Positions 15,789-24,641 of a DNA stretch of 64,000 nucleotides are shown here, piece by piece. A program made the translations under genes and the position numbers. This stretch comes from an uncultured Dorea sp. (GTDB lineage Bacteria > Bacillota_A > Clostridia > Lachnospirales > Lachnospiraceae): positions 1-64,000 of the forward strand of contig CAJTRM010000005.1 in assembly GCA_910578865.1 (NCBI GenBank), read 5' to 3'. The first letter of the stretch is position 1. Every line of letters begins with the position of its first letter. Under the pieces are notes generated by a model. That model was not told where the DNA came from. It made no database searches and saw only the letters and a program-made list of their open reading frames with translations.

Positions 15789-17919
15789 TGTGCTGAACAA
15801 ACTGAAAAAATATAATAAGGGAAACTACAAACAATTCAGTCTGTGCTTTTCGCTGTCTGTATTATTGGTGTCGGCCCTGACGTTTTTCATGCTGAGCCCG
15901 TTTGTGCAGAGCAGGCTTCCGGTCGGCGGAGATTCCAGAAAAATGTTGTATATGGTATATGCAGTAGCCGTAACGGGATGCGTACTGTTTACCATTTATG
16001 CAGCGGGGCTGTTTCTTCGCTTTAAGAGCCGGGAGGTCGGTATCCTCATGGCGCTTGGAACAGCGAAAGGCAGGCTTTCAAAAACTATAATGAAAGAGAT
16101 GCTGCTGCTTATTGGGCAGCTATCTGTGGTTAGTATTTTCATTGGCGGTATGATGGCATTTGGTTTTGGTAAACTTTATGAGTATTTGACCCAGAGTGCA
16201 GAAGGCGATGGGTTTCGTTTATCCCTGCATGGCTTGGCCGGCTCGGTTGTGTTCGTATTAACAGTATCTGTTTTGATCATGGGAATGACGGCCAGATTTT
16301 TGAAACGGGCAAACCTGATTGAGATTTTAACTGAGGAGCGAAGAACAGAGCCGATCAAGAAAAATGTTGATGGTAAATACCTGGTTACAGGTTTGATTTT
16401 GATTGCACTGGGAATATTGGGAGGGCTGATTGTTCCATCTGTAATCAGTACGATTTTAAAAAGGGTACTTGGCAGTTTTACTTATGTTTTTTACATTTTG
16501 GTATTAATCGGCCTGTACAAGATCATGGTGTACTCGGTTGCAGTTCACAAACGAGGAAAAAATCCGCAGAAATACTACAAGCATTTGATCTCGTTTGGGA
16601 TGTTGAAATTTCAGGGAGTATCCGTTGTGCGCAACATGCTGATTATCACGCTTCTTTTGGCAGGAGCATTATTTGCTGTATTTTACTCTGCAACAAACTA
16701 TTTTCAGGGGGCAACGATTGCAGCAAGTGAGGATAATGATATGTCTTATCGTTATCTCGGAGATGCGGATCGATTAACGATGCAAGATGTAGAGTCTATT
16801 GCTGCAGCGTATGGTGTGGAAATCGCGGATTACCGGGAAGTAGAAATTGTACGTCTGCTTGGCAGTGGTGTGGCAAGAGAGAATTATGATGAGGATGGTA
16901 TGCTTACGGAGGAATACCGTGAAAAGGATTATTACAAAAATTTTATCAGTGCAGGCATGTTTTCAGAAGCAACAGGAATGGAAGTGAAAGTAGAACCGGG
17001 AACTTACCTGTATGTCAACCGAAGAAATAATACAGAAAATTATTGGTTTTTACCCGAAGATCTGGATATGGCAGAAAATACGGACACAGGAACAAAAAAG
17101 GAACTTATCTATGCAGGAACTGTAGAATACAGCAGTTTCTTTTATGACCGGGGACAGGATGGAAATGCAAGTTATATTTTAAACGATGTAGATTTTGCAG
17201 AGTTAAAAAAAGGATTATCCAACAAGTTTCAGATGACGCAGGTGTTGTTTAATGTTTCAGAAGCGGGGGATACTTATGCATTTTCTAAAGAATTGTATGC
17301 ACGGTATTGTAAATCTGTTCCGGATAGTATGCGCGTGATGGCTGCCTATGATGAATATCGTGAGGGAGTGGATGCAGAGTATGATTACGGCGGGCTGACT
17401 ACGCTTTATCCCAAACACCCGGAGATCGAAGTTGACTGGAAATATAGTCCGGTGTTCGTTCCGCTTCTGGAGAGAAGCTTTGTGCTGACTTATGCAACAC
17501 TGTTATTGATATTCGTTTTTGTATCGGTGATCTGTCTGGTATCGGCAGGGGTGATTGGCTACACCAGAAGTATTACAGTTGCTGTGAAAAGTAAGCGCGT
17601 GTTGATGGATGTGAAGAAATTGGGAGCCGGACAAGAATATTTGAATCGGATTTTGAAAGAACAGATAAAAAAAGTGTTTGTTCTGCCGACAGCAGCGGCG
17701 ACAATTTTAATGTTTATTTATTACACAATGATTTTGTGGCAGAACGACGGAGTGATTTCTTCAAATGAATATCCTATGATTGGATTTAATATCGCAGTCT
17801 GTCTGATAGTTGTTCTTTATCAGTATACTCTTTATCGTTCATCTTTTAGAAAATCTCAGATGCTGACCTTTGACGCAGGAACAGCAGTTATGAAAAAAAG
17901 GGGGATAACAAGACGGTGA
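15772..17919 (+). CDS. FtsX-like ABC permease, BceB type
   Basis: 715 residues from the ATG at 15772 (GGTGGTGAG upstream). The layout is TM1 near the N-terminus, a FtsX block (about 50-190) with SREVGILMALGTAKGRLSK, more TM segments to about 320, then a large extracytoplasmic domain of roughly 200 residues, and a second FtsX block at the end. The large extracellular domain between TM 7 and 8 is the peptide-sensing hallmark of BceB. BceAB transporters usually pair with an OmpR-type BceRS system with an intramembrane-sensing kinase. Here the neighbours are LytTR and GHKL proteins. Confidence 0.9.
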   Translation: MMTLLNVLNKLKKYNKGNYKQFSLCFSLSVLLVSALTFFMLSPFVQSRLPVGGDSRKMLYMVYAVAVTGCVLFTIYAAGLFLRFKSREVGILMALGTAKGRLSKTIMKEMLLLIGQLSVVSIFIGGMMAFGFGKLYEYLTQSAEGDGFRLSLHGLAGSVVFVLTVSVLIMGMTARFLKRANLIEILTEERRTEPIKKNVDGKYLVTGLILIALGILGGLIVPSVISTILKRVLGSFTYVFYILVLIGLYKIMVYSVAVHKRGKNPQKYYKHLISFGMLKFQGVSVVRNMLIITLLLAGALFAVFYSATNYFQGATIAASEDNDMSYRYLGDADRLTMQDVESIAAAYGVEIADYREVEIVRLLGSGVARENYDEDGMLTEEYREKDYYKNFISAGMFSEATGMEVKVEPGTYLYVNRRNNTENYWFLPEDLDMAENTDTGTKKELIYAGTVEYSSFFYDRGQDGNASYILNDVDFAELKKGLSNKFQMTQVLFNVSEAGDTYAFSKELYARYCKSVPDSMRVMAAYDEYREGVDAEYDYGGLTTLYPKHPEIEVDWKYSPVFVPLLERSFVLTYATLLLIFVFVSVICLVSAGVIGYTRSITVAVKSKRVLMDVKKLGAGQEYLNRILKEQIKKVFVLPTAAATILMFIYYTMILWQNDGVISSNEYPMIGFNIAVCLIVVLYQYTLYRSSFRKSQMLTFDAGTAVMKKRGITRR

Positions 17920-18368
17920 AAGAATATAAAATCCGTATCAATGGCGGAGCGGATTTTGTGGTTGTATTTCCCGAAGTGATAAGTTCCCTGATTTCTAAAA
18001 TCCGTGACAATGGAAATGAGGAACTGGTAGTAGGAATTGAAGAAGTAATGCCGGAGCAGATGACGGAATACCTGCTCCGTGTGCTTAATACAAATCGATT
18101 TACGAACAGTCAATTCCGGTTCCGGCAGATATTGGAGGATCCAATCACGAAAGAGGGACTGTATCAGGTGCTTGGGGAACAGTTGCGGGGTATGGATATA
18201 GACGAGAGGAAATGCTTTTATAAGGTAGAACTGATTGAGATGCTGACTGGAGATTCAGGATTGGAAATTGAGTGTACGATTCCGTTTCTGTTGGCGTGTA
18301 AGGATACTGCGGCGGTGTTTTTATATACGGCGGGTACTGGGAAAATAAATATCTATGTGAAAATTTGA
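17916..18368 (+). CDS. Unknown protein, third gene of the BceAB-like operon
   Basis: 150 residues from a GTG that overlaps the permease stop (GTGA), so translation is coupled. No signal peptide or TM segment is seen. The text begins KEYKIRINGGADFVVVFPEV and includes a predicted helical middle and the C-terminal strand-rich TAGTGKINIYVKI. I recognise no family. Its coupling to the permease suggests a cytosolic accessory or a modulator of the transporter, which is inference from position. Confidence 0.75.
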   Translation: MKEYKIRINGGADFVVVFPEVISSLISKIRDNGNEELVVGIEEVMPEQMTEYLLRVLNTNRFTNSQFRFRQILEDPITKEGLYQVLGEQLRGMDIDERKCFYKVELIEMLTGDSGLEIECTIPFLLACKDTAAVFLYTAGTGKINIYVKI

Positions 18369-18535
18369 ATAGAAAAAGCATTCATGATATTGTTGAAGAA
18401 ATTTGCAATGAAGGATATAATCAAAGTAGTGAGTGTAAACAATATATATTTGGTAAATTTACCAGACTCTACTTCTGAGAGGTGTCTATTTGCTGCCTTA
18501 TCAGTTATTATTATTTGAACGAGGAGGTGGCAAAT

Positions 18536-19435
18536 ATGGATATTGTCAAGATAGGAAAGTACATTGCGAGAAGGAGAAAAATATTAGGATTAACGCAAAA
18601 GCAGGTTGCAGAAAGATTAGGCATGAGTGATAAATCTGTATCTAAATGGGAACGGGGAATCTGTATGCCGGATGTATCTGTCTACACGCAGCTGTGTGAT
18701 ATATTGGGAATCAGTATCAATGAATTTATAGCCGGAGAAGATATCAGTGAAGAAAATATCATAAAAAAATCTGAGGATAATCTGATTTGGGTGGCAAAGG
18801 ACAATAAGTACAGACAGAAGAATTTAAAAAGTATCATAGCTGCGCTGACTGTAATTGTGATTGCGGCAGCAGCTTTGCTGGGAGTAAATCTGTATCGCAA
18901 TCTGAGCAGGCCGCGGAATTATATTACGACAGTTGAGAGAGACAGTGCAGAGATGAAGACCGCGGAGCTGTTGTCCGGGGTGGATGGCGCATTTCTTTTC
19001 AGATATTATACAGGAGAAAAATTTAAGACATTGGATATATATATTTCCCAATACTGCGCGGGGAAATTGATAGATAAAAAAAAGGCTGCCCAATTTACCT
19101 ACGTAGATATTGCTTCTGCGTCGGAAGGCATGATTGCGCTTGTGCCGGATTTTGAACAATTTACGGTTAAGCTGACTGTCGCGGACAATTATGCCAAGTA
19201 TTCAACTGCTGTCCCAATTCTGGAGGATGTGGAAGGCAGAGAGTATTACGGAAGATCAGCCAGCCGGATAGAAGAAGATATTCCAATTGAGTATGATATA
19301 GAGTATGGACTGGTGGCGCTTATTTACAGTAAAGACGTGCTGAGTGTGATTCCTATCCAGGAGATAGAACATGGAGAAGTTGGAACAAACAATGATTATG
19401 TCTATTATTTTTCATTTGAATTTTGCAAATTTTAA
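18536..19435 (+). CDS. XRE regulator with single TM and extracytoplasmic domain
   Basis: 299 residues with GAGGAGGTGG before the ATG. Residues 1-65 form an XRE helix-turn-helix (LTQKQVAERLGMSDKSVSKW). One TM segment lies at about 101-120 (AALTVIVIAAAALLGVNLY). The last 180 residues would lie outside the membrane. A one-component membrane-bound regulator is implied. It follows the BceAB-like operon by about 170 bp, so its target may be there, but no direct evidence exists. It faces the VanS-like kinase gene tail to tail with 5 bp between. Confidence 0.85.
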   Translation: MDIVKIGKYIARRRKILGLTQKQVAERLGMSDKSVSKWERGICMPDVSVYTQLCDILGISINEFIAGEDISEENIIKKSEDNLIWVAKDNKYRQKNLKSIIAALTVIVIAAAALLGVNLYRNLSRPRNYITTVERDSAEMKTAELLSGVDGAFLFRYYTGEKFKTLDIYISQYCAGKLIDKKKAAQFTYVDIASASEGMIALVPDFEQFTVKLTVADNYAKYSTAVPILEDVEGREYYGRSASRIEEDIPIEYDIEYGLVALIYSKDVLSVIPIQEIEHGEVGTNNDYVYYFSFEFCKF

Positions 19436-19440
19436 TATCA

Positions 19441-20490
19441 CTATTTTTTGTTCAGAGGGAGCGTAACGATAAAAACGCTCCCTCTGCCGGTCTGGCTCTG
19501 AACCGCAATCCGTCCTTTATGCAATTCGAGTATTTTTTTCACAAGCGGCAGGCCAAGCCCGTTGCCTTCCATATGATGTGAGGTGTCACCCTGATAAAAT
19601 TTGTCAAAGATGAATTTTTGAGTCTTGTCATTTATACCCTCTCCCTGATCCTTCACTGTGAAAACCACGTTCCCGTTATTTGCGCGTAGGGTTATCGTAA
19701 TACACCCTGCTTCAGGAGAGAATTTTATTGCATTGTCCAGCAGGTTCATCCATACTTGCTTCAAAAGCTGATCGTTTGCCTTGATTACGATTTCGTCTAT
19801 ATCAATATCAAAGTCAATCTGTTTATCAGACCATTTGTTTTCCAGAAGAAGGATAGATTCACGAATCTGTTCACTTAAGGAATAGACCGTCTCGTCGGTC
19901 AGGAGAGTCAGGCTTTCAACCTTTGAGAGGTTTAACACAGTAGTGGAAAGCTCGGACAGGCGCCGGGCTTCTTCAATGATAATGTCCAGATATTCCTGGC
20001 GCCGGGCGGTATCGGGATCCTGGTTCTTCATTAGTCTGGCAAAACCGAGAATAGAGACGATCGGCGTTTTAAATTCATGGGAGAAATTATTGATAAAATC
20101 AGAGCGAAACATCTCTATTCCGGCCAGTTCCTCTGTCATCTGATTAAAACAATCTGAAAGCTCCTGAAATTCTTTCGGGTGTTCCAGATGAATCTTCACC
20201 TCATAATTTCCCTCAGAAACTTTGTGTATCGCCTGAATCAATGTATGAAGAGGACGCAAAGGAAAATGGCTCACAAAAAAGGAGAGGGCCGTGCCAATGA
20301 CAATACTGATAATTCCGCTCTGGAAAAGAAACGGGATAAGCGGAGTGCCGGGCTGTGCAGTGATCCAGCCTTTCCTTATAGCAAAGATAACGATCGCATT
20401 GCTGGCAAACATGGTCAGAACCAGTAAGATAAAAATAAAACCTGTCGTTAATAAAGTAATCTTAATGCGTACACCTGCGTGTTTTTTCAT
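19441..20490 (-). CDS. HAMP-type sensor histidine kinase (VanS/BaeS-like)
   Basis: 349 residues. Two TM segments (about 10-37 and 53-73) with only a short extracytoplasmic loop of about 15 residues, a HAMP domain (about 74-128), HisKA with His138 in NFSHEFKTP, and HATPase with the N-box WMNLLDNAIKFSP and G-boxes DQGEGI and GNGLGL. Such a short loop suggests sensing within the membrane or through a transporter. The start overlaps the regulator stop by 4 bp (ATGA). Confidence 0.92.
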   Translation of the reverse strand: MKKHAGVRIKITLLTTGFIFILLVLTMFASNAIVIFAIRKGWITAQPGTPLIPFLFQSGIISIVIGTALSFFVSHFPLRPLHTLIQAIHKVSEGNYEVKIHLEHPKEFQELSDCFNQMTEELAGIEMFRSDFINNFSHEFKTPIVSILGFARLMKNQDPDTARRQEYLDIIIEEARRLSELSTTVLNLSKVESLTLLTDETVYSLSEQIRESILLLENKWSDKQIDFDIDIDEIVIKANDQLLKQVWMNLLDNAIKFSPEAGCITITLRANNGNVVFTVKDQGEGINDKTQKFIFDKFYQGDTSHHMEGNGLGLPLVKKILELHKGRIAVQSQTGRGSVFIVTLPLNKK

Positions 20491-21170
20491 ACCAGATCCT
20501 CCTTAATCTGTGCTTTATAGCCAAGTCCCCGTATCGTGACAATCGAAAAATCCGCACAGCCTTCAAAGCGTTTTCTGAGGCGGTTAATGTGAACACAGAC
20601 TGTGGCATCCGTGGAATCAGAGGCGGGACCCCAGATATCTTCCATAAGCTGCATGCGGGTAAATATTTTGTTTGGGTAGGACAAAAGCTTGTATAAAAGC
20701 TGAAATTCTTTCTGGGGGAGCAGCTGACGGCCTTCTTCATTTTCTACAGTCATAGTATCATGATCCAGAATGGTGGATCCGACCGTAAGCCGGCGGTCGG
20801 AAATGATTTTTGCTCTTCTGAGCAGAGCCTTAATCCGAAGAAGCATCACTGTTTCATCTACAGGTTTGGTCATATAGTCGTCGGTTCCTGACAGAAACCC
20901 CTTCTTTACATCCTCCGGGAGCTGTTTTGCAGAGAGCATCAGGATAGGAACATCATTGTGACAGTCCCTCAGAAGTTCTGCAAAGGCATAGCCATCCATG
21001 CCGGGCATCATAATGTCAAGCACGATCAAGTCAATCTTTGTGGTTTCCATAATGGCCAGAGCTTTCCTGGCGCAGTCCGCACAGGAAGTTGTATATCCGG
21101 CATCTGATAAAACAGCGGCCAGATAGCGGCGTATATTCTTATCATCATCTACAATTAAGATCTGCAGCAT
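20487..21170 (-). CDS. OmpR/PhoB-family response regulator
   Basis: 227 residues from the ATG at 21170, which has AGGAGG 7 nt upstream. Receiver domain with DDD (8-10), Asp52 (VLDIMMPGMDG) and Lys in MTKPV. A winged-helix output domain follows (residues about 130-225) with QKEFQLLYKLL, IWGPASDSTDATVCVHINRL and IRGLGYK. It is first in the operon with the kinase. The ABC transporter at 21693 diverges from it, and 11-bp direct repeats at 21320-21337 are a plausible binding site. Confidence 0.93.
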   Translation of the reverse strand: MLQILIVDDDKNIRRYLAAVLSDAGYTTSCADCARKALAIMETTKIDLIVLDIMMPGMDGYAFAELLRDCHNDVPILMLSAKQLPEDVKKGFLSGTDDYMTKPVDETVMLLRIKALLRRAKIISDRRLTVGSTILDHDTMTVENEEGRQLLPQKEFQLLYKLLSYPNKIFTRMQLMEDIWGPASDSTDATVCVHINRLRKRFEGCADFSIVTIRGLGYKAQIKEDLV

Positions 21171-21208
21171 GGGCAGTCCTCCTACGTTCATTTTGTCTGA
21201 AAATTTTA

Positions 21209-21250
21209 CACTCAGTGGACAAGGCGTGTATTCCTATGTTCACTGAGTGT
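21209..21250. repeat. Short palindromic repeat, family copy
   Basis: ACACTCAGTG (21209-21218) and CACTGAGTGT (21241-21250) are complementary, with CGTGTATTCC in between as in the 10.1-kb copy. The arms carry matched changes (ACACTC/GAGTGT instead of ACCCTC/GAGGGT), so pairing is kept. Confidence 0.65.
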
Positions 21251-21319
21251 AACATAGAAAGTTAAACAGAATTAAAAAAAACAGATGATTTAACACATTT
21301 TTCACATTTAGAAGCCGGC

Positions 21320-21337
21320 AGTTTAAATTAAGTTTAA
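21320..21337 (+). promoter_or_regulatory. Possible OmpR-type operator, 11-bp direct repeats
   Basis: AGTTTAA occurs at 21320-21326 and 21331-21337, an 11-bp period typical of OmpR-family sites, in the divergent region between the regulator gene and the small gene at 21396. Confidence 0.4.
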
Positions 21338-21395
21338 GAAGCGCTTTTAAGATAGAGACCGGCAGTAATAAATGAAAACAGAAGGAGAAATTCAG

Positions 21396-21584
21396 ATGAC
21401 AAATAATCAGATGGTAAATTCTTTGACAGATATCAGAAAGACAAAATTTACAGTATTGAAAGATCAGCAGCGTTCTCTTAATATGCAGGTCCGCCTGGCA
21501 ATGCAGCGGCATGATACGCAGATGCAGGCCGATTTGGAAGAGAAATTAAAAGAGATAACGGAACAGATCGATGACATTATGTAG
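21396..21584 (+). CDS. Small hypothetical protein
   Basis: 62 residues from ATG 21396 with AAGGAG 8 nt upstream; the 70-residue version from 21372 has no ribosome binding site. It is helical and glutamine-rich (MQVRLAMQRHDTQMQADLEE), with coiled-coil character and no signal peptide. It sits downstream of the possible OmpR-type site and before the ABC genes, so it may be part of that regulon. Function unknown. Confidence 0.6.
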   Translation: MTNNQMVNSLTDIRKTKFTVLKDQQRSLNMQVRLAMQRHDTQMQADLEEKLKEITEQIDDIM

Positions 21585-21692
21585 AAATCTTATTTATAGC
21601 TATTAAAGAAATCTTTTTTTATTTGTATTTGTGCGATATAATAAAACTGATGTGCAGACAGAAAATTCATTTTACATAGAAAGAAGGGCATC

Positions 21693-22400
21693 ATGAAATT
21701 TATTATTGAACATGTATCAAAAGCATTTGAAAAAAAGGAAGTTTTAAAGGATATTAGCTTTACGTTTGAGGAGGGGAAGATCTATGGGCTTCTGGGCAGG
21801 AACGGCGCCGGCAAGACGACACTGTTTAACTGCATTAATAATGACATCAAGATAGACGGCGGCAGCTTCAGCCTGGAAATAGAAGGGAAAGAGCAGAATC
21901 TTTCGGCAGAGGATATCGGGTATGTCCTCTCCACGCCTACGGTTCCTGAATTCCTGACTGGAAGGGAATTCCTGAAATTCTTTATAGATATCAATGAGAA
22001 ATCGGTTTCAGACACTCAAACACTGGATGAGTATTTTGACTATATGAGCATTGCCTGGGAAGACAGAGATAAATTGCTGAAAGACTATTCCCACGGCATG
22101 AAAAACAAAATGCAGATGCTGATCAATATCATTGCCAGGCCGAAACTCCTCCTTCTTGACGAGCCGCTGACTTCTCTGGATGTTGTGGTTGCCGAGGAAA
22201 TGAAGCAGCTGCTGCGTTCCTTAAAACAGGGGCGGATTACCATATTTTCCACGCATATTATGGATCTTGCCCTGGATCTCTGCGATGAGATCGTACTGCT
22301 GAACCATGGAGAGCTGGAGGTTGTAGAAAAGAGTAATCTAGACAGCCATGAATTCAAAGAGAAGATTATTATGGCTCTGCGGGAGGAAGCTTATGAATAA
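21693..22400 (+). CDS. ABC transporter ATP-binding protein
   Basis: 235 residues. Walker A GRNGAGKTT (35-43), a short signature YSHGMKNKM in place of LSGGQ, Walker B LLLLDEPLTSLD and switch STHIMD. AGAAGG precedes the ATG and TATAAT lies at 21637-21642, though no good -35 is seen. The short, non-canonical signature occurs in exporters of the bacteriocin and antibiotic type. It overlaps the permease gene by 8 bp. Confidence 0.9.
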   Translation: MKFIIEHVSKAFEKKEVLKDISFTFEEGKIYGLLGRNGAGKTTLFNCINNDIKIDGGSFSLEIEGKEQNLSAEDIGYVLSTPTVPEFLTGREFLKFFIDINEKSVSDTQTLDEYFDYMSIAWEDRDKLLKDYSHGMKNKMQMLINIIARPKLLLLDEPLTSLDVVVAEEMKQLLRSLKQGRITIFSTHIMDLALDLCDEIVLLNHGELEVVEKSNLDSHEFKEKIIMALREEAYE

Positions 22401-23964
22401 GACACTGAAATTATCCTTTGCGCTGAAAAATACATACCGTGTAAACAGTATCCTTTATTCACTAAAGCAGATCCCGCTTATAAAAAGACTGCTGCCGGAC
22501 ACTTTATATCAGGCAAAAGAGCTTAAGATATTTGCCAATATCATTTCTGTATTGTGGGAGATCGCGTTTGTGTTCCTGGGGAAGCTTTTATACCTTTTCC
22601 TTATGGTATATGGGGCGGCAATAGCGTATGACAGCCCGGCAGGGGGCCGGTTGTTTCTGCATATCCTTCTGTTTTTGACAGTCATCGGCGGTTATGCGAA
22701 TACACATATTTTCAACCCTACGAAGGACAAATACTACGCCATGATCCTTATGCGGATGGATGCCCGGGAATATACGGTAGTCAATTATGCCTACGCGATT
22801 CTGAAAGTCCTCCTGGGATTTCTGCCATTTACTCTGTTGTTCGGCCGGCTGCTTGCACTTCCTTTGTGGATCTGCTTCCTGCTTCCTTTTTCCGTGGCAG
22901 GGTGCAAACTTGCGGTTGCGGCCTTTTCTTTATGGGACTATGAAAGAAGAGGCTGTGGATACAATGAAAACAAGCTCGGCAAGTTCCTGTGGCTGGGTAT
23001 GGCCTTGCTGTTAGGTGCGGCGTACGGCCTTCCGGCATTAGGCTTTGTCCTGCCGGAGACTGTGTCCGTCGGTTTTCTGTTTACTTTTATTCTTGCCGGC
23101 CTCATTGGCATACGCAAGATTTATATGTTTGAAGATTACAAAGCAATCAATAAGGAACTCCTTTCGGGGATTACCAACCAGATGGATTTTACAGTGAAGG
23201 CAGCCAAAACGGCAAATGAAAAGAGAATTTCCACAGATCATTCGATTACCAGTAATAAAAAAGGGTTTGAATACCTGAATGAGCTGTTTATTAAACGGCA
23301 TAAGAAGATTCTCTGGTCTTCTGCAAAAAAAATTGCCGGTGTATGCCTGGCTCTTGTCTGCGGCATATTGCTGTTTTTGTATCTGCAGCCGGAGGCGAAG
23401 GCAAGCGTGAACAAAATCTCCCTGACATGCCTGCCGTATTTCACATTTATAATGTATTCTATTAACCGTGGGACAGGATTTACCCAGGCATTGTTTATGA
23501 ATTGCGATCACAGCATGCTGACATATCCCTTTTATAAGCAGCCCAGGTCTGTCCTGAAGCTTTTTCAGATCCGTCTGCGGGAAATTATGAAAATAAATGC
23601 TGTTCCGGCTTTGATCATCGGTGTAGGCCTGGCTTTGATCCTCCGCGTATCCGGAGGTACGGATCAGCCGCTGACTTATGTCATACTGGTGGTTTCCATT
23701 CTCAGCATGAGTCTGTTCTTTTCGGTTCACTATCTGACGATTTACTATCTGCTGCAGCCTTATAATGCAGGTACAGAGATAAAAAGCGGAATGTATAAGG
23801 TGATTATGACCATTACATACTTCTGCTGCTTTTCTCTGATGTATCTCAGGATGTCCACGTTTGTTTTCGGAGCGGTGATGATCGGTTTTTGTGTGACCTA
23901 CAGTGTTGTCTCCTGTGTTCTGGTATACAAATTTGCGCCGAAGACATTTAAGCTGAGAGTATAG
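22393..23964 (+). CDS. Multispanning ABC permease partner
   Basis: 523 residues from the ATG at 22393 (GGAGGAAG upstream, overlapping the ATPase stop). About 10 to 12 hydrophobic segments lie in two blocks separated by a charged cytosolic stretch (about 225-300, DYKAINKELLSGITNQMDFT). No clear substrate motif. Adjacency to the two-component pair suggests the pair controls this transporter, possibly for resistance to cell-envelope agents; this is inference. Confidence 0.85.
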   Translation: MNKTLKLSFALKNTYRVNSILYSLKQIPLIKRLLPDTLYQAKELKIFANIISVLWEIAFVFLGKLLYLFLMVYGAAIAYDSPAGGRLFLHILLFLTVIGGYANTHIFNPTKDKYYAMILMRMDAREYTVVNYAYAILKVLLGFLPFTLLFGRLLALPLWICFLLPFSVAGCKLAVAAFSLWDYERRGCGYNENKLGKFLWLGMALLLGAAYGLPALGFVLPETVSVGFLFTFILAGLIGIRKIYMFEDYKAINKELLSGITNQMDFTVKAAKTANEKRISTDHSITSNKKGFEYLNELFIKRHKKILWSSAKKIAGVCLALVCGILLFLYLQPEAKASVNKISLTCLPYFTFIMYSINRGTGFTQALFMNCDHSMLTYPFYKQPRSVLKLFQIRLREIMKINAVPALIIGVGLALILRVSGGTDQPLTYVILVVSILSMSLFFSVHYLTIYYLLQPYNAGTEIKSGMYKVIMTITYFCCFSLMYLRMSTFVFGAVMIGFCVTYSVVSCVLVYKFAPKTFKLRV

Positions 23965-24019
23965 TTTGCCGGATGCCGGAAGGTACTTTTCTTACAGTAC
24001 CCTTCCGGTATCCGGCAAA
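23965..24019. terminator. Strong bidirectional terminator
   Basis: TTTGCCGGATGCCGGAAGG pairs with CCTTCCGGTATCCGGCAAA over about 22 bp with an 11-base loop. It ends the ABC operon and, read from the other side, the XRE pair on the minus strand. Confidence 0.8.
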
Positions 24020-24031
24020 TTGACCTGGCCT

Positions 24032-24295
24032 TTAAGTGTTCTTCGGAGCAGTTCTGTTTTTCCATACTAGGGCCAGAATATCCTTCAGCACAAGTAAAGA
24101 ATCCAGTTCACTATATCCATATTTCTTTTCCATATCGCTTAGTAACCGGCGGAGTTCCGAGGCATAAAGGGGTATATCCACCTCATTCTGATACTGGGTC
24201 AGAATCGGGTATTTTTTGCCCCATGCCTTGGTCCAGTCAACTTTATCAGTCACTTTTTCGCTTGTCTTATCAATCATTTCCTGGATTTCCTTCAC
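24032..24295 (-). CDS. Small unknown protein coupled to an XRE regulator
   Basis: 87 residues with no TM or signal peptide. It includes WTKAWGKKYPILTQYQNEVD and a helical end. It overlaps the stop of the upstream XRE gene by 4 bp (ATGA), so translation is coupled. The pair is common in Clostridia as a tiny regulator plus partner, but I cannot name a function. Confidence 0.75.
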   Translation of the reverse strand: MKEIQEMIDKTSEKVTDKVDWTKAWGKKYPILTQYQNEVDIPLYASELRRLLSDMEKKYGYSELDSLLVLKDILALVWKNRTAPKNT

Positions 24296-24495
24296 GTCAA
24301 TATCGAATCGATTAATTCGTCTAAGGACAGGTCGTATAATACGGCAAGCCTTTTTGACTGTCGGATATCCGGCAGAGTCTCATCCGTCTCCCATTTTGAT
24401 ATGGTCTGACGGCTGACTCCTAATTTTTCGGCAACCGCTTCCTGTGACATCCCTTTTTTCTTTCGTGCGTTAAATAAATTATTTCCTAATCCCAT
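24292..24495 (-). CDS. Small XRE-family regulator
   Basis: 67 residues, essentially one helix-turn-helix: MSQEAVAEKLGVSRQTISKW, then LPDIRQSKRLAVLYDLSLDE. AAGGAGGT precedes the ATG on the minus strand. It probably represses its own two-gene operon. Between 24496 and 24641 no further gene is seen. Confidence 0.88.
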   Translation of the reverse strand: MGLGNNLFNARKKKGMSQEAVAEKLGVSRQTISKWETDETLPDIRQSKRLAVLYDLSLDELIDSILT

Positions 24496-24641
24496 GCTGT
24501 TACCTCCTTGATTTGATGTCCTGATTATACTATTTTCAGGAGACAGAGACTACCAATACAAATGTACAATGCAGCCCGTTTTATTTACATAGGGCGTGGC
24601 CGGGGAGGCAGCCGGAGGTCTTGCTATAGTCCCTTCAGCAC

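Noticed and set aside
23038..23730. 230-codon minus-strand frame within the ABC permease
   Set aside because: Shadow of a hydrophobic gene; Gln- and His-rich text with no domain.
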